A stretch of 5,141 bases of DNA from a bacterium (GCA_025362415.1 JANYGM010000320.1:1-5141); one strand, 5' to 3'. Counted from the stretch's first letter, positions 1 through 4,928 are shown. Translations and numbers: made by a program. Notes: a model not told the origin generated them from the sequence alone.

Positions 1-2066
1 ATTAGCACCACACTATCAATAAATGGTTTGCCTTCCATCCACATCAAGCCTTTTAGTGTTGCACCAATAGACAACGGAATAGCATAAAATAAAAGTCCTA
101 TAAAAGCTACCCAAAAATGTACTCCTACAAGATGCTGGGGCGGTTCTTGTCCTGTCAAACGTGGAACAATAGCATAAATTGCGCCCCACAAAGCAAAGGT
201 AATAATACCATAAAAGCCAAGATGCGAGTGTGCCACCGTAAAATCAGTAAAATGCCAAATCAAATTAGTAAATTTGAAGGCTTGCGCTGTTCCCTGCATA
301 GAAACAATGAAATAATAAATCACCGCCACCAAGAAAAACGGCAAAGTATAACTATTTGTAACTTTGTTCCATTGTCCTCTGAAAGTAATGATAAAGTTGA
401 TTGTACCTGCAAAAACAGGGATTATCATACCTGCGCTACCTACAATAGCCACCGTTTGCAACCACCACGCAATAGGCGCAAACACAAAATGATGCGTCCC
501 AATAATAGTATAAAAGATAATTTGCGCCCAAAAAGCCAAAATACCCAAACTATACGCATAAATAGGTCTATTGATTTGTTGAGGAATAAAATAATACAAC
601 AAACCCAGCGTATAAAGTGTAAACCACATTCCCACGCCCGAGTGCATAAAATAACCCTGCACAATAGTTTCACTTACGCCATCTTGCCAAAATGGCAAAT
701 ATGCAGTCAGCGCAACAATAATGGTGAATATTAGTGCGCAAACAATATACCAATTAGAAATATAAATCTCTTTTGTAGTTCTGTTTGCAACAGTCATAAT
801 GAAATTTATCAAAGTCAAAATCAAAGCTACTGCAAACAACGCCATTACAGGCCAAACATACTCTCTAAACTCTCCTCCGCCATTATTAAAGCCTGACATC
901 AAACACAATGAGCCAAAAATAACCATCAAATTAGTGAGTACCAGCGCAATCCAACCCATTTTTACGCTATAAATCTTGGTATTACTCACCGTAGGCACTA
1001 CATAATAACCCAAACCAATCATAGCAAGAGAAGCCCAACCCCAAAAAACAATGTTTGTATGTACTGGGCGCAATCTTCCAAAACTCAACCAACTGATTTG
1101 CTCCATATCTGGTACAAGAAATTTTGTTCCTAGATATTGCCCAACTCCTGTCCCTACTACAAGCCAAAATGTAGCACAACCCAAATACCATAAAATCAGT
1201 TTGGTGATGTCTGGAGCTAATATTGGTCTTTGTGTAGCCTTTCTTTTTTTAGCTAAAAAGTTGGTATAATGCCTTTCATCAACATTTTGGATAATTCCTT
1301 TTGTATCTTCTGCTTTGTATTCACCTGAAAGTTCTGTATTATTTAGATGATAATTAAGTGCATTTTCTCGTTTGATAAGTTGCGTTTCAAGTTCTTTGTC
1401 ATCTATTGTTTTGATATGTTCTGCAAATTTTTCTGCTTCTTTCATTTTAAGGCTATTGAAATACATTTTTATAGCATTATTTGCTTTCACAAGCACAAAA
1501 AACACCCCTAAAAGCACAGGAATACTCATCAAAATAATAGTAATAATGATACCAGGCTGGCTAAAAAGTGAGTCTGCTGCATTTGTGGGTACATTTGTGG
1601 CAGGCGTTTGCGCAAAAAGCGTATTTGCTGAAAACAACAAAAACAAGGAAGTTATAATTTTTGATGTGTTGCCTGTGTTGTTTGTGTTGTTTATCTTGTC
1701 GCAAGAACCGCCATTTTTGCAGTTTCCAGAGCATTTTTTTGTTTTCATTTTGATAAATTGATGTATTTGGTCTTGGTTAAGCGTTTGGATATAATCAGAA
1801 AAATGTGTTTCTGTGTTTTTCTGCTCCCATTCGTCATTTTGCGTATCTTGTTTTTTCATATTGAAATAAGTATTCATAATTAAGATAAACAAGGGAATAA
1901 TGCCTAAAAGAAGCACCAACGAAAGTCCCAAAAGCCCATAACGGTCAGCAATAATATTGTCGGCAGTTTGCGCTTGCAAATCCATAGTTGCGCCAAATAT
2001 CATCAATAATACAATGATTATCAATAATATAGGTTTCTGTTTTTTTGTTTTTTGAATAGATTTCAT
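1..2066 (-). CDS. ccoN: cbb3-type cytochrome c oxidase subunit I with long N-terminal extension (3' end beyond window)
   Basis: Catalytic subunit of a C-family heme-copper oxidase, an inner-membrane enzyme reducing O2 to water. One uninterrupted frame gives 688 residues before the left edge cuts it. The CcoN core begins near residue 283. Seen motifs: GRLRPVHTN with low-spin heme ligand His336, CuB ligands His475 and His525-His526, Tyr519 at the place of the cross-linked Tyr, and AHSHLG with His613 (heme b3) and His615 (low-spin heme). Spacings equal those I recall for Pseudomonas stutzeri CcoN (207/251/257-258/345/347) with an offset near 276. Gln591 occupies the position of that enzyme's Glu323. 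The first 282 residues hold four predicted TM segments (about 12-28, 45-66, 137-152, 173-193), a Cys cluster (112, 116, 122) and a charged stretch. ATG at 2066 is chosen because the frame stays open to it; Met107 (codon at 1748) is a possible alternative start. About 60 core residues, and perhaps a fused CcoO part, lie outside. The Rrf2 gene lies 130 bp upstream. Confidence 0.93.
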   Translation of the reverse strand, partial: MKSIQKTKKQKPILLIIIVLLMIFGATMDLQAQTADNIIADRYGLLGLSLVLLLGIIPLFILIMNTYFNMKKQDTQNDEWEQKNTETHFSDYIQTLNQDQIHQFIKMKTKKCSGNCKNGGSCDKINNTNNTGNTSKIITSLFLLFSANTLFAQTPATNVPTNAADSLFSQPGIIITIILMSIPVLLGVFFVLVKANNAIKMYFNSLKMKEAEKFAEHIKTIDDKELETQLIKRENALNYHLNNTELSGEYKAEDTKGIIQNVDERHYTNFLAKKRKATQRPILAPDITKLILWYLGCATFWLVVGTGVGQYLGTKFLVPDMEQISWLSFGRLRPVHTNIVFWGWASLAMIGLGYYVVPTVSNTKIYSVKMGWIALVLTNLMVIFGSLCLMSGFNNGGGEFREYVWPVMALFAVALILTLINFIMTVANRTTKEIYISNWYIVCALIFTIIVALTAYLPFWQDGVSETIVQGYFMHSGVGMWFTLYTLGLLYYFIPQQINRPIYAYSLGILAFWAQIIFYTIIGTHHFVFAPIAWWLQTVAIVGSAGMIIPVFAGTINFIITFRGQWNKVTNSYTLPFFLVAVIYYFIVSMQGTAQAFKFTNLIWHFTDFTVAHSHLGFYGIITFALWGAIYAIVPRLTGQEPPQHLVGVHFWVAFIGLLFYAIPLSIGATLKGLMWMEGKPFIDSVVL

Positions 2067-2070
2067 AATG

Positions 2071-2100
2071 ATTTTATTGTTTTATATTGTTTTATATTGT
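2071..2100. repeat. 10-bp tandem repeat in the oxidase gene leader
   Basis: The decamer TTTATATTGT occurs twice without mismatch at 2081-2090 and 2091-2100, preceded by a third copy at 2071-2080 matching 8 of 10 bases. The array lies 5-34 bp upstream of the oxidase start codon, where the promoter or leader is expected. AT-rich DNA makes short repeats likely, but two exact adjacent decamers are worth noting because unit gain or loss would alter leader length. Confidence 0.7.
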
Positions 2101-2157
2101 TTTTTAATATGATTTTTGATGAATAATTACAACTAAATAGTAGTGTATTTTAATACC

Positions 2158-2182
2158 TTTTTATCTTTTTTTGAGATAAAAA
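2158..2182. promoter_or_regulatory. AT-rich 9-bp dyad between Rrf2 and oxidase genes
   Basis: TTTTTATCT (2158-2166) and AGATAAAAA (2174-2182) are perfectly complementary around a 7-nt spacer. The dyad sits 14 bp past the Rrf2 stop codon and about 90 bp upstream of the oxidase start. On the minus strand no T-run follows the stem, so it is a poor intrinsic terminator. It could be a weak stem or an operator for the oxidase gene. Confidence 0.45.
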
Positions 2183-2196
2183 AATACAAGCAAAAC

Positions 2197-2631
2197 TTAT
2201 GTGTTTTTCAGAAAAAACTTGCCAGAATCCAGTTTGTCTTTGAAGTCAGCTATTGTGTTATTTTCTATCATTTTGATTAAATTTTTCTTAATTTCTTTGT
2301 ACTCATTATGAATAGGGCAGGGGTTTTTCTCTGAACAGGCTTTAAGTCCTAATACACAATTCATATACAATTCATCTCCATCAATAGTCATTACAATATC
2401 TGCAATGGAGGTTTTTAAATCTTTTTCGTCCATAAAAAAGCCACCATTAGGACCTTTTATAGAATGTATCAACTTTTTTTTACTCAAATCTTGCATAATT
2501 TTGGCAGTAAAATGCTCTGGCGCATCAATGCCGTTGGCAATTTCTTTTGCGCTTATGCGTGTGCCTTCTTCTGATTTTTGAGCAACAAAAATCATAGCTT
2601 TAATAGCATATTCACAAGATTTGGAAAACAT
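2197..2631 (-). CDS. Rrf2-family transcriptional regulator with probable Fe-S cluster (NsrR/IscR-like)
   Basis: Cytoplasmic DNA-binding regulator of 144 residues, the usual size for Rrf2 proteins. The N-terminal winged helix-turn-helix shows the family opening MFSKSCEYAIKA, a recognition-helix region near residues 27-50 and the wing KGPNGGF at 59-65. Cys92, Cys99 and Cys105 form C-X6-C-X5-C followed by PIH; in IscR, NsrR and RsrR three cysteines here bind an Fe-S cluster. Glu7 aligns with the acidic residue (Asp8 in Streptomyces NsrR, Glu8 in RsrR) that supplies a fourth ligand from the partner subunit. The X6 spacing lies between IscR (X5) and NsrR (X7), so subfamily and signal (NO, redox or Fe-S status) are not settled. 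It lies immediately upstream of the oxidase gene in the same orientation, and that gene is its likeliest target. Family call firm, ligand call inferred. Confidence 0.93.
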   Translation of the reverse strand: MFSKSCEYAIKAMIFVAQKSEEGTRISAKEIANGIDAPEHFTAKIMQDLSKKKLIHSIKGPNGGFFMDEKDLKTSIADIVMTIDGDELYMNCVLGLKACSEKNPCPIHNEYKEIKKNLIKMIENNTIADFKDKLDSGKFFLKNT

Positions 2632-2668
2632 TTTGACAATTTTATGATTTTGGTACTAACTTATAAGA

Positions 2669-2676
2669 CAAAGGTA
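2669..2676 (-). promoter_or_regulatory. putative Bacteroidota -7 box of the Rrf2 gene
   Basis: Reads TACCTTTG on the minus strand, an exact match to TAnnTTTG, 37 bp upstream of the Rrf2 start codon. No TTG lies at the expected -33 distance. The 8-bp palindrome CTTATAAG (2660-2667) falls just downstream, around the expected transcription start, and could be an autoregulatory site. Confidence 0.55.
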
Positions 2677-2721
2677 AAAAAATAATTTAAAATAAAAAGA
2701 GTTTTTTATCTTTTTATTGAT

Positions 2722-2740
2722 ATTTAGATTTGTTCTAAAT
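2722..2740. promoter_or_regulatory. 7-5-7 inverted repeat upstream of the Rrf2 promoter
   Basis: ATTTAGA (2722-2728) and TCTAAAT (2734-2740) are perfect complements separated by TTTGT. The site lies between the phosphatase stop codon and the proposed Rrf2 -7 box, about 45 bp upstream of that box. No T-run follows the stem on the minus strand, so an operator is more plausible than a terminator. Confidence 0.4.
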
Positions 2741-2764
2741 AACTTGCATTTTATTGGAGATTTA

Positions 2765-2772
2765 CAAAGGTA
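2765..2772 (-). promoter_or_regulatory. second putative -7 box facing the Rrf2 gene
   Basis: A second exact TACCTTTG on the minus strand, 11 bp past the phosphatase stop codon. It would give the Rrf2 gene a leader of roughly 125 nt. No TTG sits at the expected -33 spacing, so it may be weak, activator-dependent or chance. Confidence 0.35.
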
Positions 2773-2783
2773 TTCAATAAAAT

Positions 2784-3410
2784 TTATTTGTTTATTTGTA
2801 GTATTTGTGTAAAATCTTTATTTTGTTTAAGCACGCAAATTCCACCATAATTTATCTCCAAGCGGAAAGCATTTTCTAATGGAAAACCTAGTACTAGTGC
2901 AAGTATAGCCCGTATTACGCCTGCGTGTGTGATGATAGCAATATTTTTGTTAGTATTTTCATTTAATAACACTAAAATCTCCTCCCAAAATTCTTTTACA
3001 CGAGCTGATAAACCTTCAAAACTCTCTCCATTGGGCGTTTTTGTGGTTACAAAATTATTCATCCAATTACTTGTGTCGTTGTCATGGATATACGCCCACG
3101 TTTTCATTTCCCAATCTCCAAAATTCATTTCCATTAAGCGTGCATCTTCCATAAAATCAATATTAAAATCTTGATTATTAGGATATTGATGTATATTTTG
3201 ATGAAGCATTTGTGCTAATTTCTGACAACGCAAAAGCGGACTTGTATAAATTTTCTGAATATTATTTTTATCTAAAAAAACTTGCAGTTTTTCTATTATT
3301 TGCAAAAAATCTTCTTCAAAACTAGGCATTACATCTAGGTTAGTTTGTCCATAGCAAACGCCTTTTTGCACGTTTGGCGTTGTGTGTCTGATAAGATAAA
3401 TATAAGCCAT
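2784..3410 (-). CDS. cobC: histidine phosphatase family protein, probable alpha-ribazole phosphatase (CobC-like)
   Basis: Cytoplasmic phosphatase of 208 residues in the branch-1 histidine phosphatase superfamily. Catalytic residues seen: Arg8-His9 in LIRHTTP (His9 is the phosphorylated nucleophile), Arg61 in SPLLRC, Glu94 in LMEMNFGDWE and His162 in THAGVIRA. The segment GVCYGQTNLDV (residues 17-27) matches the CobC signature, so the likely reaction is removal of the 5'-phosphate of alpha-ribazole phosphate during assembly of the cobalamin lower loop. No other cobalamin gene is visible, so a broader phosphatase or phosphoglycerate-mutase-like role cannot be excluded. The start is the only ATG fitting the beta-strand before RHT. 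The terminal repeat of the neighbouring 172-bp element begins 15 bp upstream, so any promoter further upstream must lie inside or beyond it. No exact TAnnTTTG is seen there; the nearest is TTG (3494-3496) 18 bp from the imperfect GCACTTTG (3468-3475). Confidence 0.88.
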   Translation of the reverse strand: MAYIYLIRHTTPNVQKGVCYGQTNLDVMPSFEEDFLQIIEKLQVFLDKNNIQKIYTSPLLRCQKLAQMLHQNIHQYPNNQDFNIDFMEDARLMEMNFGDWEMKTWAYIHDNDTSNWMNNFVTTKTPNGESFEGLSARVKEFWEEILVLLNENTNKNIAIITHAGVIRAILALVLGFPLENAFRLEINYGGICVLKQNKDFTQILQINK

Positions 3411-3425
3411 TTTTAAGAGATTTTA

Positions 3426-3448
3426 CTGATACTAATGTTTTTTGTGGT
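3426..3448 (+). repeat. left terminal inverted repeat of the 172-bp element
   Basis: Begins CTGATACTAATG, continues with a run of six T and ends GTGGT. All 23 bases pair with 3575-3597. The match breaks at one base outside (A/A) and then resumes for two bases. Confidence 0.85.
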
Positions 3449-3493
3449 CTTCAAGAAAAACTGTTCACAAAGTGCCTAAAAAGTGTATTTACG

Positions 3494-3513
3494 CAATGGA
3501 GCATGCCCCATTG
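3494..3513. repeat. 20-bp quasi-palindrome inside the element
   Basis: CAATGG-A-GCATGC-C-CCATTG matches its own reverse complement at 18 of 20 positions, the only mismatch being the A/C pair flanking the GCATGC core. It is far more GC-rich than its surroundings and lies 8 bp from the exact centre of the 172-bp element. Confidence 0.7.
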
Positions 3514-3574
3514 TCTATTTTGATACAATTTCAATTTGCTGATTATCAATACTTTAAATATCAATAATTCCTAC

Positions 3575-3597
3575 ACCACAAAAAACATTAGTATCAG
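3575..3597 (-). repeat. right terminal inverted repeat of the 172-bp element
   Basis: Starts ACCAC, runs through six A and ends CATTAGTATCAG. It is the exact reverse complement of 3426-3448. Confidence 0.85.
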
Positions 3598-3629
3598 AAA
3601 CATTTATAATCAGTATTTTAAATTCCTAT

Positions 3630-3650
3630 TTCGTACCTCATACTTCGTAC
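3630..3650 (-). repeat. GTACGAA direct repeats just after the SDR stop codon
   Basis: GTACGAA occurs on the minus strand at 3644-3650 and 3630-3636 with a 14-bp period; the two 14-bp units agree at 11 positions. The array begins directly after the SDR stop codon. It resembles a short degenerate tandem array and may be a small piece of a genome-wide family. Confidence 0.5.
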
Positions 3651-4451
3651 TTATTTTGGTACTTGTTTTTTGACAAGGTTAGCTAAAATATTAGGGAAAA
3701 ACCTTTGCATTTGCATTGCAAGCCATTCTTTACCAAAAGATTTACCTACATAAACTTCATTTTTACCATTTTTGATAGCTTTAAGAACTTGCTGCGCACA
3801 TTTGTCGGCAGGAAAGCCTGCACCAATATCTTCTCCAAGCTGATTATTTTTCTCTCCTGTGGCTGTAAGTGCATTTAGACTTACATTTGTACGAATATAT
3901 CCAGGACAAATAATAGTTACTTTGATATTTTCTTTCCAAACTTCTGCTCTCAAACAATCAAAAAAACCGTGTAAAGCGTGTTTTGCAGCAGCATAAGCAG
4001 AGCGCATTGGTGTACCTATTTTGCCCATTACGCTACTAATCACCGCAAATTGTCCTATTTTTCTTTCTTGGAAATGTGGCAAAATAGCTTTTGTAAGTGC
4101 CACATAGCTAAAGTAATCTACTTCCATTAGTTTTCTATGTACTTCTAGTGTAGTTTCTTTGACCCAAGACCTCTGGCTGATACCTCCATTATGAATAAGT
4201 ACATCTACTTGTCCATAAAAAGAAATTGCTTCTTTTGTTTTCGTTTCAAAAGTGTCAGACTCTACCAAATCAAGTGTTAATATATTGATATTATTATAGT
4301 TAGCATTTTTTTTGACACGTTCAAGTTCCTCCTGACGACGGGCAGAAATAATAATATTTGCTTGTTGTTTAGCAAGTTCATAGACGAGTGCTTCACCTAT
4401 TCCAGAAGACGCTCCAGTAATCCAGACTGTTTTATTTTGAAAGAAAGTCAT
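3651..4451 (-). CDS. SDR family NAD(P)-dependent oxidoreductase
   Basis: Classical short-chain dehydrogenase/reductase of 266 residues, with no signal peptide and presumably cytoplasmic. Seen in order: the cofactor-binding TGASSGIG (residues 12-19) after the first beta-strand, Arg38-Arg39 at the end of the second strand (basic residues here favour NADPH), LDL (60-62) contacting the adenine, HNGG (87-90) in place of the usual NNAG, catalytic Ser140, and Tyr153-X3-Lys157. CPGYIRT (182-188) is the usual cofactor-loop PG motif. The place where many SDRs have the tetrad Asn is VD (Val111-Asp112), so that residue may be replaced. The overall pattern, including ALTKAILPHF, resembles the DHRS7-like group acting on lipid or steroid-like carbonyls, but the substrate cannot be read from sequence. 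The gene stands alone: divergent tRNAs upstream, the 172-bp element downstream. A candidate minus-strand -7 box, TATTTTTG, lies at 4534-4541. Confidence 0.93.
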   Translation of the reverse strand: MTFFQNKTVWITGASSGIGEALVYELAKQQANIIISARRQEELERVKKNANYNNINILTLDLVESDTFETKTKEAISFYGQVDVLIHNGGISQRSWVKETTLEVHRKLMEVDYFSYVALTKAILPHFQERKIGQFAVISSVMGKIGTPMRSAYAAAKHALHGFFDCLRAEVWKENIKVTIICPGYIRTNVSLNALTATGEKNNQLGEDIGAGFPADKCAQQVLKAIKNGKNEVYVGKSFGKEWLAMQMQRFFPNILANLVKKQVPK

Positions 4452-4459
4452 TTATTTAG

Positions 4460-4489
4460 AAATTATTTGAAAATTATTTATTTGAAAAT
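4460..4489. repeat. imperfect tandem duplication in the SDR leader
   Basis: On the minus strand TTTTCAAATAA occurs twice, 15 bp apart, directly upstream of the SDR start codon. The tract is AT-rich and probably a small local duplication in the 5' leader. Confidence 0.45.
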
Positions 4490-4490
4490 C

Positions 4491-4541
4491 AGATAATTAG
4501 GCAGTTTTTGTAAAAAATATCTAATTATTTTTACAAAAATA
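4491..4541. promoter_or_regulatory. overlapping dyads in the divergent SDR/tRNA-Ser promoter region
   Basis: Two inverted repeats interlock. TTTTTGTAAAAA (4505-4516) and TTTTTACAAAAA (4528-4539) are perfect 12-bp complements with an 11-bp spacer. ATAATTAG (4493-4500) pairs with CTAATTAT (4521-4528). They share position 4528 and cross each other. The second 12-bp arm overlaps TATTTTTG (4534-4541, minus), a possible -7 box for the SDR gene, and lies 13 bp from the -33 box of the tRNA promoter. This is what a repressor operator would look like, but low complexity weakens the case. Confidence 0.45.
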
Positions 4542-4552
4542 CAAAAAAAAAT

Positions 4553-4582
4553 TTGGTATCTATTTTTTTTTTACTACCTTTG
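4553..4582 (+). promoter_or_regulatory. Bacteroidota sigma-A promoter of the tRNA block
   Basis: TTG at 4553-4555 and TACCTTTG at 4575-4582 are separated by 19 bp, an exact fit to the Bacteroidota pattern TTG-N19-TAnnTTTG. The expected transcription start is near 4589, leaving about 40 nt before the mature tRNA-Ser. Confidence 0.85.
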
Positions 4583-4628
4583 TGTTCTCAATAAAGAAAT
4601 ACATTAAAAATCTATTGAAAGCTAAAAA

Positions 4629-4715
4629 GGTGAAGTGCCTGAGTGGCCGAAAGGACATGTTTGCTAAACATGCGTACGGGAAACTGTACCGAGGGTTCGA
4701 ATCCCTCCTCCACCT
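4629..4715 (+). tRNA. tRNA-Ser(GCU)
   Basis: Class II tRNA reading AGC/AGU. D-stem CCT/AGG; anticodon stem CATGT/ACATG with loop TTGCTAA (anticodon GCT at 4663-4665); long variable arm with a 6-bp stem capped by GAAA, as expected for serine; T-arm GAGGG/CCCTC with TTCGAAT. The acceptor stem pairs GGTGAAG with CTCCACC, leaving an A5-C68 mismatch, and the discriminator reads U rather than the usual G. CCA is not encoded. Confidence 0.93.
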
Positions 4716-4771
4716 CTAGTGTGGTAATTAGTATAGTAATACTTTTATATTCTGGGAAAGTAAAAGTAAAG

Positions 4772-4804
4772 TTTTACTCAAAAAACTAAGTTTTATGAGT
4801 AAAA
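4772..4804 (+). other. hairpin in the Ser-Pro tRNA spacer
   Basis: TTTTACTCA (4772-4780) pairs with TGAGTAAAA (4796-4804); after an A/A mismatch the stem continues as AAAAC/GTTTT around TAA. No T-run follows, so it is not an intrinsic terminator for the plus strand. An alternative stem, GTAAAA (4760-4765) with TTTTAC (4772-4777), shares one arm. A role in processing the tRNA precursor is possible but unproven. Confidence 0.4.
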
Positions 4805-4818
4805 AAGTGAAAACCTCT

Positions 4819-4892
4819 CGGGGTGTAGCGTAGCCCGGTATCGCGCCTGCTTTGGGAGCAGGAGGTCGTAGGTTCGAATCCTGCCACCCCGA
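4819..4892 (+). tRNA. tRNA-Pro(UGG)
   Basis: Complete cloverleaf: acceptor CGGGGTG/CACCCCG perfectly paired, anticodon stem CCTGC/GCAGG with loop TTTGGGA (anticodon TGG at 4853-4855), T-arm GTAGG/CCTGC with TTCGAAT, discriminator A. CCA is not encoded. No -7 box is visible in the 103-bp spacer before it, so it is probably cotranscribed with tRNA-Ser. Confidence 0.96.
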
Positions 4893-4893
4893 C

Positions 4894-4928
4894 AAATTGA
4901 CAACCTACCATAGTTGTCAATTTTTTTT
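4894..4928 (+). terminator. intrinsic terminator after tRNA-Pro
   Basis: An 11-bp perfect stem (4894-4904 with 4913-4923, core TTGACAAC/GTTGTCAA), an 8-nt loop and eight T residues (4921-4928). It ends the Ser-Pro transcript, so tRNA-Arg probably has its own promoter. Confidence 0.88.

Larger units (their letters stand above)
3426..3597. mobile_element. 172-bp MITE-like element with 23-bp perfect terminal inverted repeats
   Basis: The two ends (3426-3448 and 3575-3597) are perfect 23-bp inverted repeats starting CTGATACTAATG and ending CATTAGTATCAG. The 126-bp interior has no reading frame, a quasi-palindrome near the centre (3494-3513) and two copies of TATCAATA (3544-3551, 3559-3566). This fits a nonautonomous miniature transposable element or an RNA folding into a long stem with an internal hairpin. 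No target-site duplication is obvious at the flanks, so past transposition is not shown. It fills most of the space between the SDR and phosphatase genes. Confidence 0.6.

Noticed and set aside
117..734. 205-codon plus-strand reading frame
   Set aside because: Antisense to the strongly conserved oxidase core; its translation is Asn/Lys/Cys-rich with no recognisable domain.
1..1220. Nitric oxide reductase instead of cbb3 oxidase
   Set aside because: Tyr519 occurs exactly where the cross-linked Tyr of cbb3 oxidases lies, and NO reductases lack it. The Gln591 change keeps some doubt about the exact subfamily.
440..1269. Three shorter frames at 440-673 (minus), 982-1191 (minus) and 1051-1269 (plus)
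   Set aside because: All lie in other frames of the oxidase gene and show no family motif.
1372..1761. 129-codon hydrophobic plus-strand reading frame
   Set aside because: Antisense to TM-encoding codons of the oxidase extension, which produce hydrophobic shadows.
1700..1800. Separate small gene ahead of ccoN, with ccoN starting at Met107
   Set aside because: No stop codon separates the two parts and they share a frame, so one long protein is simpler; Met107 is kept as an alternative start.
2158..2182. Intrinsic terminator of the Rrf2 gene
   Set aside because: Stem is all A/T apart from one pair and is not followed by a T-run in the direction of transcription.
2929..3174. 81-codon plus-strand frame
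   Set aside because: Antisense to the catalytic core of the histidine phosphatase.
3449..3574. Transposase fragment inside the 172-bp element
   Set aside because: No reading frame of meaningful length in either strand of the interior.
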